Source: Tannerella sp. (lineage in GTDB: Bacteria; Bacteroidota; Bacteroidia; Bacteroidales; Tannerellaceae). Taken from it: 5,866 nucleotides of DNA. The notes under the pieces were generated by a model. It worked only from the letters and a program-made list of their open reading frames with translations, was not told the DNA's origin and made no database searches. Location of the stretch: contig JAITBC010000088.1 of NCBI GenBank assembly GCA_031283785.1, positions 1 to 5,866 on the forward strand. Direction: 5' to 3'. Shown here one piece after another: positions 1 through 5,866 of this stretch. The position numbers and the translations under genes were made by a program. Numbering within the stretch: position 1 is the stretch's first letter; each line of letters begins with the position of its first letter.

Positions 1-1
1 A

Positions 2-2983
2 TATATCACGCAGGAAATCAGTGTGTTATCCGTTGGGGGGGGGGGTAAACCTCTTGTAATTAAACTTATAGAAGACTCGAAAGCACTGGATGAAGTGGTC
101 GTCGTAGGGTATGGTACTCGTACCAAACGCGACGTAACCACTGCTATCTCTAATATTAATTCCTCCACGATTGAAAAAAGTATAGCGATGAGTCCGGAAA
201 TATCTATGCAAGGTACGATGACCGGTGTGCAAATCTCCGGTACGACAGGAAATCCGATGGCAAGGCCGACGATTCGCATACGCGGAACAAATACTTGGGG
301 CGTTTCCGATCCTTTATACGTTATTGATGGAATAGCAATAACGGAATTAGGTGCCGGCATTGAAGGACATGAAGACGACCGACTATCAGATGTCCGTGGC
401 CCGTTGAATATCATGTCGCTGATCGATCCAAGTGATATAGAATCAATATCTGTGCTGAAAGATGCATCGGCGGCCGCTATTTATGGGATACGTGCAGCCA
501 ACGGCGTCATCCTTATTACAACCAAGAAAGGGAAGAAAGACAAGCCGACCGTAGATTTCAGTGCCCGTTATGGTATTCAAAATATTACACAGGAATTGGA
601 TTGGTTGACTGTGCCGGAATATACAAAATTCGTACAAGGTATCTTTGCATCGGATCCAGAAAGGACGCCACATGTCGATAACGTCGGACGCTTTGATCCA
701 AATGACCCTCGTTACTTGGGAAATTCACCTACTTACAATTGGCAGGATGCGGTGAAAAGAAAAAATGCAGCAGTAAAGAATTACTCAGTAAAAGTTTCCG
801 GAGGAACGGATAATACGGATTATTATTTATCTTTGGGCTATGCAGGTACGGAAGGGAACTTATTGACAAATAAATTAGATCGCTATTCCGGTGCAATAAA
901 ACTCAATACGAAAATTAACGACTATGTTAAAACCGGTTTCAATTACAGATTGGTAAGCGCTAAAGGAATTGAAATATTCCAAGGCGACAACTACCTTGAA
1001 CTCATACGGGGCGCTCCCTGGCAACCTATTTATCAGGCAGACGGCATTCCTGGATATAATGGCTACGCATTTGCAGCGGGAGGTATTCAACCGGATGGCA
1101 CTTACGCAAGTGAAAAACTCTATGGATACGGCACCGTGAAAAATATGTTAGGAATGGTGCACAGCAACGACTGGAGTTATGAATCCATAAGAAACATAGG
1201 TAATATCTATTTGGAACTGACGCCGTTGAAAGGGTTGACTATCAAAGGTACGTTAAGCATGGATTCTTATTCGACTGCCAAATATATGTTCACGGATTAT
1301 TCCGCAAATCCATTCAGTTCTTCAAATGGAGATCCACGAGAGAAAGGAGGAGGTAAATCAGTTGGTTCTTACGAAGAACGTGATGTTTTCAATAACAATT
1401 TCATACAAGAACTGATGGTAAACTATACCAATTCGTTTAACAACCATAACTTGGACTTCCTTTTTAACTTCACGAATCAGCATTACAATGCAAAATACAA
1501 GATGGGGAGCACGGACTATATGACTACCAAAAAAGATTATTTGCGCAATCTGGGAGGGGAGAACCAGTATACTGTTGTTGAGTCTGATCAAAGGCGATGG
1601 GCTTTACAAGGATATTTGTTCCGCCTGGGTTATAATTACAAATACAAATATTATTTGGATGCCACCCTTCGTTACGACGGGAGTGCCCGTTTCGCTCCTG
1701 AGAATAGATGGGGGACATTTCCTTCTGTTTCCGTGGCATATCGCATTAAGAGTGAAGAATCCATGAACGATGTAACGTGGTTAAACGATTTGAAACTTCG
1801 TGCCGGTTGGGGGCAACTTGGCAATCAGGAAGTAAGAGATATGGCATACCTGTCGATTATTTCAACGAAACCCGCGTATGCTTTTGGAAACGCATCCGTA
1901 GGTGGTCGCCTGGCAAGCGGTAATTTCAACATGGGAGCGACGACATTTGGCATGGCAAATGCAGATTTGACATGGGAAAAGACGGAAATCTTGAATGTGG
2001 GTTTTGATGCACTGCTTTTGAAAAACCTTTCTTTTTCTGCAGAATATTACAGCAAAACCACGCATGGCATTCTGCAGGTGATTGATCTGCCGCCCAGTAC
2101 GGGTGTTACCGAAAACCCGGTAGCCAATATTGCAAAAGTACGCAACAGTGGTTTTGAATTTTCCGCTAACTATAGTAAAACCATAGATAAGTTTTATTAT
2201 AGCGTGGGATTCAACCTGACTACGGTAAAGAATCAAGTGATGGAAACATACAAACACATCCCAACCTCGGGCGGAACAGTAGAAGAAGGCCATTCCATGT
2301 TTTATCACAAAGCTTTCAAAGTAGCGGGTATCTTTCAGACGGACGAGGAAGCAGACGCATGGATGGCCAACATGGAAGACGTCGATTATACCAAATCAAA
2401 AGTGGGAGCTGGCGACTTCTATTTTCAAGACCTGCGGGGTGCACCCAAGAACGAAGGAGAATTTTATTCGGAAGGTCCGGATGGAAAAATTGACACCTAC
2501 GATATGGTAGATATTGGAAAATCCATACCGGGTTTCTACTACGGTTTGAACTTTAGTCTTGGTTATTTGAATTTTGATTTTACTGCTCAGTTCACAGGCG
2601 TGGGAGATGTAATGCGATACAACGAAACGAAAGCGAAAACCTTCTTCCCGACAGAAGGAAACAATGTGACGAGGAGTGTTTATAAAGCTTGGACACCGGA
2701 AAACAGGCAGCATGAATATCCCCGTCTGGTCTTTGGCGACCCGGCCTATAATATGCGTCAGTCGAATTTCTTTTTTGAAAGCGGAGCTTATTGCCGACTG
2801 CAAAATGTGCAACTGGGTTACACAATTCCTAAAAGCAGTTATTTTAATTTCCTGCGTAACGCACGGATTTATCTGGGTGCATCTAACGTATTTACAATCA
2901 CCGAATATACGGGATTAGATCCCGAGAGCGACTCTTATCCGATGCCTCAGACTTTCTATGCTGGCTTAACAATAAAATTCTAA
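2..2983 (+). CDS. SusC/RagA-like TonB-dependent outer-membrane transporter, 5' end outside the window
   Basis: Outer-membrane beta-barrel importer of the SusC family, driven by TonB-ExbBD, working with the SusD-like protein encoded next to it. The frame is open from base 2, so the first bases (YITQEISV) are the tail of the N-terminal carboxypeptidase-regulatory-like domain. The signal peptide and roughly 100 residues are missing on the left. The GTG at 23 lies inside this domain and is not the real start. Counting from that GTG codon: TonB box LDEVVVVGYG at about residues 22-31; plug domain about 36-170, with RIRGTN (85-90), PLYVIDG (97-103) and the family signature KDASAAAIYGIRAANG (146-161) followed by VILITTKKGK; then a barrel of about 800 residues ending in YAGLTIKF, with the terminal Phe expected for outer-membrane assembly. 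The plug has a longer, acidic loop (about 108-130, with EGHEDDR) before LIDPSDIES. The family call is certain; the substrate is unknown. An in-frame run of 11 G sits at codons 5-8. Confidence 0.96.
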   Translation, partial: YITQEISVLSVGGGGKPLVIKLIEDSKALDEVVVVGYGTRTKRDVTTAISNINSSTIEKSIAMSPEISMQGTMTGVQISGTTGNPMARPTIRIRGTNTWGVSDPLYVIDGIAITELGAGIEGHEDDRLSDVRGPLNIMSLIDPSDIESISVLKDASAAAIYGIRAANGVILITTKKGKKDKPTVDFSARYGIQNITQELDWLTVPEYTKFVQGIFASDPERTPHVDNVGRFDPNDPRYLGNSPTYNWQDAVKRKNAAVKNYSVKVSGGTDNTDYYLSLGYAGTEGNLLTNKLDRYSGAIKLNTKINDYVKTGFNYRLVSAKGIEIFQGDNYLELIRGAPWQPIYQADGIPGYNGYAFAAGGIQPDGTYASEKLYGYGTVKNMLGMVHSNDWSYESIRNIGNIYLELTPLKGLTIKGTLSMDSYSTAKYMFTDYSANPFSSSNGDPREKGGGKSVGSYEERDVFNNNFIQELMVNYTNSFNNHNLDFLFNFTNQHYNAKYKMGSTDYMTTKKDYLRNLGGENQYTVVESDQRRWALQGYLFRLGYNYKYKYYLDATLRYDGSARFAPENRWGTFPSVSVAYRIKSEESMNDVTWLNDLKLRAGWGQLGNQEVRDMAYLSIISTKPAYAFGNASVGGRLASGNFNMGATTFGMANADLTWEKTEILNVGFDALLLKNLSFSAEYYSKTTHGILQVIDLPPSTGVTENPVANIAKVRNSGFEFSANYSKTIDKFYYSVGFNLTTVKNQVMETYKHIPTSGGTVEEGHSMFYHKAFKVAGIFQTDEEADAWMANMEDVDYTKSKVGAGDFYFQDLRGAPKNEGEFYSEGPDGKIDTYDMVDIGKSIPGFYYGLNFSLGYLNFDFTAQFTGVGDVMRYNETKAKTFFPTEGNNVTRSVYKAWTPENRQHEYPRLVFGDPAYNMRQSNFFFESGAYCRLQNVQLGYTIPKSSYFNFLRNARIYLGASNVFTITEYTGLDPESDSYPMPQTFYAGLTIKF
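35..45 (+). repeat. G11 homopolymer inside the susC-like reading frame
   Basis: Eleven consecutive G bases encode Gly-Gly-Gly and the first two bases of a fourth Gly codon, a few residues before the TonB box. With 11 G the frame upstream (open from base 2) joins the long transporter frame. With 12 G the next codon is TAA at once. With 10 G the frame reads GTA AAC CTC TTG TAA and stops after four codons. The stretch between TQEI and LDEV is about four residues longer than I expect from typical SusC proteins (from memory), consistent with tract expansion. It could be a phase-variation tract or a sequencing/assembly error near an edge. Confidence 0.9.
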
Positions 2984-3002
2984 ACATCAAAAATAAACAG
3001 TT

Positions 3003-4604
3003 ATGAACAAACTTAATTTATTTATCTTATGTTCTGCTATAGTCGGTTGGTTCATTTCCTGTTCCGACGAATTGGACATCAAACCGACTTCTGAACTCGA
3101 AAACGTTTTTTTTGAAAGTGAAATACGTGTACAGCAAGGAGTTGGTGCCTGTTATGCAGCCCTTACAAATTTATATGGACCAAACCTGACCGATATAGGA
3201 GGAGGAATTCATAAAATTTTACTGCTTCCCGGCGATGATGTCACAAACAATTCTTCAGGCCATGGCGATATGGAAGCGTTTTCCGGATTAAATGCATCAA
3301 ACGGTCAAGTATCCGTTGCTTGGGATCGCTATTATCAATTGATATACCGTACGAATTTTATGCTGGAAAAACTGGAGGAACCTTCCATCAAAGAAGTCGT
3401 TACCCAAAAAGGTCTTTGGGATGCCAATAAAGGTGAAATGCTGTTCCTTCGTTCCTGGGCTTTCTATAGATTATGGGACTGGTTCCGTAAGGCTCCGATA
3501 CAAATCAAAAGAATTGAGTCGATAGAAACAGCCGCTTTGCCACCGTCCGAAGGATTTCAGATGCTGGATCAGGCTATTGCCGATTTGGAAACGGCAGCTA
3601 CCCTCCTGCCTGATGAAAATTATTGGAGTGAAGAGGTTGATAAAGGCAGAGTTTTCAATGAAAGTGCATATGGACTGTTAGTCAAATGCTATGTGCTTCG
3701 GGCACGGTATAACAATAAAAATGCAGACGATTACCAAAAAGCCATTTCCGCATTTGAAAAGATCAAGACTCGTTCGCTGGTGCATTTCAATGATAACTTT
3801 GATTATCATTTTGAGAACAATGCCGAATCATTATTCGAATTTCAGGCAAGCCATACCACAAACGTAGATAATCCTTGGCTGGATAATAACTTTGGAGGCG
3901 GTGTCGGACAAATGGGGGCCATGTATCATTATGCTACCGGACAATGGTCTAATTATAACATCGGCACTTACGGACCAACAAAAAAGTTGATGGAAGCTTA
4001 TGATACTGACGATCCACGCAAGGAAGGCTCTTTTTCCAAAAACAGAACAAACATAAATGGAGACGTCAACGTACCGCTTACAACAGAGTGGGCTTATTTT
4101 GATGGCTATCAATTGCAGAAATATGTAAAACCCGGTCGTTGCTGGTTCGAATCCTCGTGGGGAATTTCTTCCACGAATAATACTCGCCTGATCCGTTACG
4201 CAGACGTGAAACTGTTAGCCGCTGAAGCTTACTTGCAAACTGGCGATGCAGTCAAGGCTCTTGCTCAGGTAAATGATATCCGTCTTCGGGCTCGCCAATC
4301 AACGGACGACGGTTCCGTTTCTCACGCACCGGCAGACTTGACGTCTGTATCAATGGAATCCATCATGCACGAACGGTACATTGAATTTGCTGCAGAGGAA
4401 GGAATCCGTTGGACAGACCTGCGTAGTTGGCATACAGCCGGATTTATTGACCTGGCTACATGGACGGCTGCAGACTTCGGATACAATTATGACCCAATAA
4501 ATTTCGAATTTGAAGTACCCAAGCATTTGTTATTTCCTATTCCTCAGAAAGAATTAAATACAAATCCTTTGATGGCAACGTCAGGAAACAATCCGGGATA
4601 CTAA
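3003..4604 (+). CDS. SusD/RagB-like surface nutrient-binding lipoprotein
   Basis: Surface lipoprotein of 533 aa, normal length for the family, that binds substrate and acts as the lid on the SusC-like barrel encoded just upstream. Residues 1-19 form a short lipoprotein signal peptide (hydrophobic from about 4 to 18) ending in FISC, with Cys20 the expected lipidated residue. The following SDELD is acidic, like the export signal that sends Bacteroides lipoproteins to the cell surface. The N-terminal half is the alpha-helical, TPR-like SusD domain (about 25-310), including GEMLFLRSWAFYRLWDWF (144-161). The C-terminal RagB/SusD domain has RLIRYADVKLLAAEAYL (395-411), the signature HERYIEFAAEEGIRWTDLRSW (456-476) and LFPIPQKEL-NPGY at the end. 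It starts 19 nt after the transporter stop, so the two are almost certainly one operon. The A/T-rich leader has no clear Shine-Dalgarno, as is usual in this phylum. The ligand cannot be deduced. Confidence 0.96.
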   Translation: MNKLNLFILCSAIVGWFISCSDELDIKPTSELENVFFESEIRVQQGVGACYAALTNLYGPNLTDIGGGIHKILLLPGDDVTNNSSGHGDMEAFSGLNASNGQVSVAWDRYYQLIYRTNFMLEKLEEPSIKEVVTQKGLWDANKGEMLFLRSWAFYRLWDWFRKAPIQIKRIESIETAALPPSEGFQMLDQAIADLETAATLLPDENYWSEEVDKGRVFNESAYGLLVKCYVLRARYNNKNADDYQKAISAFEKIKTRSLVHFNDNFDYHFENNAESLFEFQASHTTNVDNPWLDNNFGGGVGQMGAMYHYATGQWSNYNIGTYGPTKKLMEAYDTDDPRKEGSFSKNRTNINGDVNVPLTTEWAYFDGYQLQKYVKPGRCWFESSWGISSTNNTRLIRYADVKLLAAEAYLQTGDAVKALAQVNDIRLRARQSTDDGSVSHAPADLTSVSMESIMHERYIEFAAEEGIRWTDLRSWHTAGFIDLATWTAADFGYNYDPINFEFEVPKHLLFPIPQKELNTNPLMATSGNNPGY

Positions 4605-4613
4605 CTAATTGAA

Positions 4614-4680
4614 CAGGAATGGAGGGGAGACTATTCAAGAAGTAACAACTGTTTTGGATAATGTCCTCCTCTCCATCCTG
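4614..4680. terminator. Imperfect long stem-loop after the susD-like gene
   Basis: Bases 4614-4629 (CAGGAATGGAGGGGAG) pair with 4666-4680 (CCTCCTCTCCATCCTG). The stem has 15 pairs, with one bulged A (4618) and one G-U pair (4625), and encloses a 36-nt loop. It begins 9 nt after the susD-like stop codon and lies between two convergent operons, the place for a transcription end or an mRNA-stabilising 3' structure. No T-run follows the stem on either strand and the loop is long, so it is not a classical intrinsic terminator. The pairing is seen directly; the role is inferred. Confidence 0.4.
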
Positions 4681-4810
4681 CAAGATTTACTATCCCGCAA
4701 ATGACCAGTCGCTCCTTAACCCACATTGCACTCTAACAAGCAGGTAAAGAAGGAAACACATAAATCACAGAGGCAAACCCACGTATTCGTCCGGTAGCGG
4801 CAATGGGATT
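4681..4810. other. Intergenic tail-to-tail spacer with no recognised gene
   Basis: These 130 bases lie between the stem-loop after the susD-like gene and the stop of the minus-strand PIN-like gene. I see no open frame of convincing length or composition on either strand, no tRNA-like fold and no clear terminator for the minus-strand operon. A stretch around 4754-4780 (AAACACATAAATCACAGAGG) is low in complexity and resembles purine/CA-rich intergenic filler; I make no functional claim for it. Confidence 0.5.
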
Positions 4811-5278
4811 TCAATCGCCGTCCTCGCCGCTTAATACGAGCAGTTCTTCGACGATGGACGGAGCTATCCTGAAACCAGTGGCTTGCAGTTGCTCAATACA
4901 TGGTTTCAACGCGGATATCAGACCTTTCTGCTTGGCGGAAAACAGTACGCCCAGCGTTCCTGTAACTTTAAAGCCCAAACGTTTGGCTTCTTTCCGTCCT
5001 TTTAAATCATCCAGTATCAGCAGTGTATTTTCCAGCGTAACTGCCAGTGCGATAGCCGACGATTCTCCTTTGTCCAAAATGCGTTCGAGCAGATATTGGT
5101 ACTTTTTGTCCACAACCGGCATGACTTCTATCCATGCCGGAAGCGGTTCGCCATACTCGTCGCTTATTTCTTCCGTAATCACGACGCGGCGATACAGTTG
5201 GCGAAGCAAACTCAGCGCTTCTATCCTGCTCAATACAATCAGGCAACTCGTATCCGCTATGACAATCATTTCAGGCAT
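4811..5278 (-). CDS. PIN-like DUF3368 protein, putative ribonuclease toxin
   Basis: Small cytoplasmic protein of 155 aa from the ATG at 5278, matching the DUF3368 branch of the PIN-domain superfamily (Mg-dependent ribonucleases, often VapC-type toxins). PIN features seen: IVIADTS near the N-terminus, with the first catalytic-type Asp at residue 9; Glu36 in VVITEEI; GESSAIALA, with Glu72 in the position of the central acidic residue; and LILDDLKGRKEAKRLG, with Asp90/Asp91 as the third acidic site. The DUF3368-typical tail runs through TGTLGVL, KGLI and RIAPSIVEELL to the end. The acidic set is intact, so activity is plausible but not shown. Two starts compete: the ATG at 5278 overlaps the upstream gene by 8 nt, while the ATG at 5269 begins one base after its TGA. 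A TTG at 5293 is open but unlikely. Either way translation is probably coupled to the upstream HTH gene. Confidence 0.87.
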   Translation of the reverse strand: MPEMIVIADTSCLIVLSRIEALSLLRQLYRRVVITEEISDEYGEPLPAWIEVMPVVDKKYQYLLERILDKGESSAIALAVTLENTLLILDDLKGRKEAKRLGFKVTGTLGVLFSAKQKGLISALKPCIEQLQATGFRIAPSIVEELLVLSGEDGD

Positions 5279-5498
5279 TGGCAATATCGTCAAGCAGGTC
5301 TTCTACTTTGGTGCTGAAAACGGATATGCCGTATTTGCCCATAAGTTCGATAAAAGCCCGTTTGGACAAATTGGCCACCACTGCGGCTTGCCCTGCGGAC
5401 AACAGTTCGTCGGCGTAGAGCCTGCTCGCAAGATAAACGGAAATATCAAACGTGGAAAGTCTTTCCGTATCAGGCAGATTCAATGTTATTAACTTCAT
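5271..5498 (-). CDS. UPF0175-family small HTH protein, putative antitoxin
   Basis: A 75-aa protein matching UPF0175, a family of small helix-turn-helix proteins usually encoded directly before a DUF3368 PIN-like gene. The N-terminal MKLITLNLPD segment is strand-like. The middle (ISVYLASRLYADELLSAGQAA) and LSKRAFIELMGKYGISVF (residues 45-61 or so) form the family's helix-turn-helix. The C-terminal VEDLLDDIANA is an acidic helix that could contact the toxin. The frame stays open well upstream (to 5684 on this strand), but I chose the ATG at 5498 because the protein then begins exactly where the family does and a promoter box lies 22 nt before it, inside the longer frame. No strong Shine-Dalgarno is seen. 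By analogy with other toxin-antitoxin modules it may bind its own promoter and neutralise the PIN protein; that is inference from family and gene order. Confidence 0.87.
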   Translation of the reverse strand: MKLITLNLPDTERLSTFDISVYLASRLYADELLSAGQAAVVANLSKRAFIELMGKYGISVFSTKVEDLLDDIANA

Positions 5499-5520
5499 AC
5501 ATCGTTCTAATTTGATAATG

Positions 5521-5528
5521 CAAATGTA
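5521..5528 (-). promoter_or_regulatory. Bacteroides-type -7 box (TACATTTG) for the UPF0175-DUF3368 operon
   Basis: On the minus strand this reads TACATTTG, a perfect match to the TAnnTTTG -7 consensus of Bacteroides primary-sigma promoters. It ends 22 nt before the ATG at 5498, implying transcription starts a few bases downstream and a very short leader. A matching TTTG -33 element at the usual 19-21 nt spacing is not obvious, and the upstream side is a T-run (TTTTTTG). The box match is direct; its use is inferred. Confidence 0.6.
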
Positions 5529-5736
5529 CAAAAAATAAGGCTCTATAACGCATCGGGTGAGTAAAAGGCTTTGCCGTTTTTGGGGACATAGGGGACTCCG
5601 GGGAGTACTGAAACCTGAGCGACAGATAAAATCCCGGCAGCCCGTGAGGGAAAAAGCGCCGGCAGAAAGTAGATCCGTAAACATCTACCGCAGGGACTGT
5701 TCCGACAGTTGCCGGCTCGACGGACAGCGCCATACG
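5529..5736. other. G+C-richer divergent intergenic region with short inverted repeats
   Basis: This stretch separates the minus-strand toxin-antitoxin operon from the plus-strand frame at the right edge. It holds a degenerate 9-nt repeat (5582-5608), the palindrome ACTCC-GG-GGAGT (5595-5606), complementary CCGGC/GCCGG arms (5634-5638 with 5658-5662), two direct copies of CCGGCAG (5634-5640, 5659-5665) and a small hairpin ACTGT-TCCG-ACAGT (5696-5709). The plus strand is stop-free in one frame from 5539 onward, but translated before about 5680 it is Arg-rich with many rare-looking codons (AGG, AGA, CGA) and does not look like protein. No ATG occurs on the plus strand from 5530 to the window end. 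Confidence 0.5.
5582..5608. repeat. Three tandem degenerate 9-nt GGGGA units
   Basis: Three consecutive nonamers, GGGGACATA, GGGGACTCC and GGGGAGTAC, begin at 5582, 5591 and 5600 with exactly nine-base spacing. Only the GGGGA core is shared by all three. Read on the minus strand they give SP-x triplets. The last two units also make the ACTCCGGGGAGT palindrome. The function is unknown; it could be a small intergenic repeat or a chance low-complexity patch. Confidence 0.55.
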
Positions 5737-5866
5737 GTGTCTAATTACAAGCGTCCCAAAGGCTATCCCTTCCTGCAGAGCGAATTTCCGTCATACGACG
5801 CGCCGCTGGACGAAAACGGGCTGATTGACTACTGGGTGAATTCCCTGCCGAACGGCTATCAGTTCA
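5737..5866 (+). CDS. Partial protein of unknown family running off the right edge
   Basis: The frame beginning at the GTG at 5737 reads through to the window end without a stop (43 codons). It looks coding: mostly C or G at third positions, and a balanced composition with YKRPKGYPF, QSEFPSYDAPLDENG, LIDYWV and SLPNGYQF. I do not recognise the family and assign no function. The start is unresolved. The same frame has no stop back to 5539, no ATG is available, and GTG codons at 5737 and 5557 are the plausible initiators. The protein-like character seems to begin only around 5680-5740, so this could be a gene with a non-ATG start or a 5'-truncated remnant joined to unrelated intergenic DNA. It is divergent from the toxin-antitoxin operon. 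No signal peptide or membrane segment is visible in the part present. Confidence 0.5.
   Translation, partial: MSNYKRPKGYPFLQSEFPSYDAPLDENGLIDYWVNSLPNGYQF

Noticed and set aside
23..25. GTG as the true start of the SusC-like protein
   Set aside because: The frame is open back to the left edge and encodes the expected end of the N-terminal regulatory-like domain (YITQEISV); starting at GTG would leave no signal peptide.
1862..2308. Long minus-strand frames inside the SusC-like gene (also 2396-2812)
   Set aside because: Cys/His/Arg-rich translations without domains, opposite an intact transporter gene; treated as shadows.
3106..3113. T8 run early in the susD-like gene as a second slippage tract
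   Set aside because: Eight T in an A/T-leaning gene is unremarkable and encodes a normal Val-Phe-Phe in the conserved N-terminal region.
4754..4780. CACAGAGG-type intergenic sequence as a repeat element
   Set aside because: Only one copy is in the window and the resemblance to known purine/CA-rich filler is from memory, so it cannot be supported here.
4803..5492. A 229-codon plus-strand open frame spanning the whole toxin-antitoxin pair in antisense
   Set aside because: It is Ser-rich, low in recognisable structure and exactly mirrors two minus-strand genes with clear family signatures, so I take it as a shadow frame.
5271..5684. A 137-codon extension of the UPF0175 protein
   Set aside because: The extra 62 residues look non-protein-like, start beyond the -7 box, and family members begin at the Met corresponding to 5498.
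5470..5733. An 87-codon minus-strand frame with SP-x repeats
   Set aside because: It overlaps the UPF0175 gene start and its promoter in another frame, and its repeats follow from the GGGGA nonamers; no support as a gene.
1..5866. CRISPR arrays, tRNA or rRNA genes, insertion-sequence transposases
   Set aside because: No regularly spaced repeats, no cloverleaf-like segment and no transposase or integrase motifs were found in either strand.

Overview
The window looks like gut- or oral-type Bacteroidota, probably Bacteroidales. It carries an adjacent SusC-like/SusD-like outer-membrane pair, genes that start without a clear Shine-Dalgarno sequence, and a TAnnTTTG promoter box of the kind used by the Bacteroides primary sigma factor. 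The species and the substrate of the uptake system cannot be read from the sequence.

Layout. From the left edge to 2983 (+) lies a SusC/RagA TonB-dependent transporter. Its signal peptide and most of its N-terminal regulatory-like domain are outside the window. An 11-G homopolymer sits in its reading frame just before the TonB box. After a 19-nt gap, 3003-4604 (+) is a complete SusD/RagB lipoprotein, probably co-transcribed with it. Together they should form a lidded importer for a glycan or other large nutrient: the SusC barrel and TonB-ExbBD energy coupling move the substrate, and the SusD lid captures it at the cell surface. No glycoside hydrolase, SusE/F-type binding protein, sigma/anti-sigma pair or hybrid two-component regulator is visible, so any such partners lie upstream or elsewhere. 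A long imperfect stem at 4614-4680 marks the end of this unit.

Tail to tail with susD, on the minus strand, is a two-gene module: a 75-aa UPF0175-family helix-turn-helix protein (5498-5271) followed by a PIN-like DUF3368 protein (5278-4811). The two overlap by 8 nt or sit one base apart, depending on the start chosen. This is a recognised toxin-antitoxin-like arrangement. A perfect TACATTTG box lies 22 nt upstream of its first ATG.

The last 300 bases or so are richer in G+C, with short repeats and inverted repeats. They lead into an open plus-strand frame that runs off the right edge. From about 5737 it reads like real protein, but it has no ATG start and I do not recognise its family. It may be a gene using GTG or a 5'-truncated remnant.

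The window is mostly ordinary accessory Bacteroidota sequence. The items most worth checking are the G11 tract, which could be a slippage switch for the transporter or an assembly error, and the unrecognised frame at the right edge.
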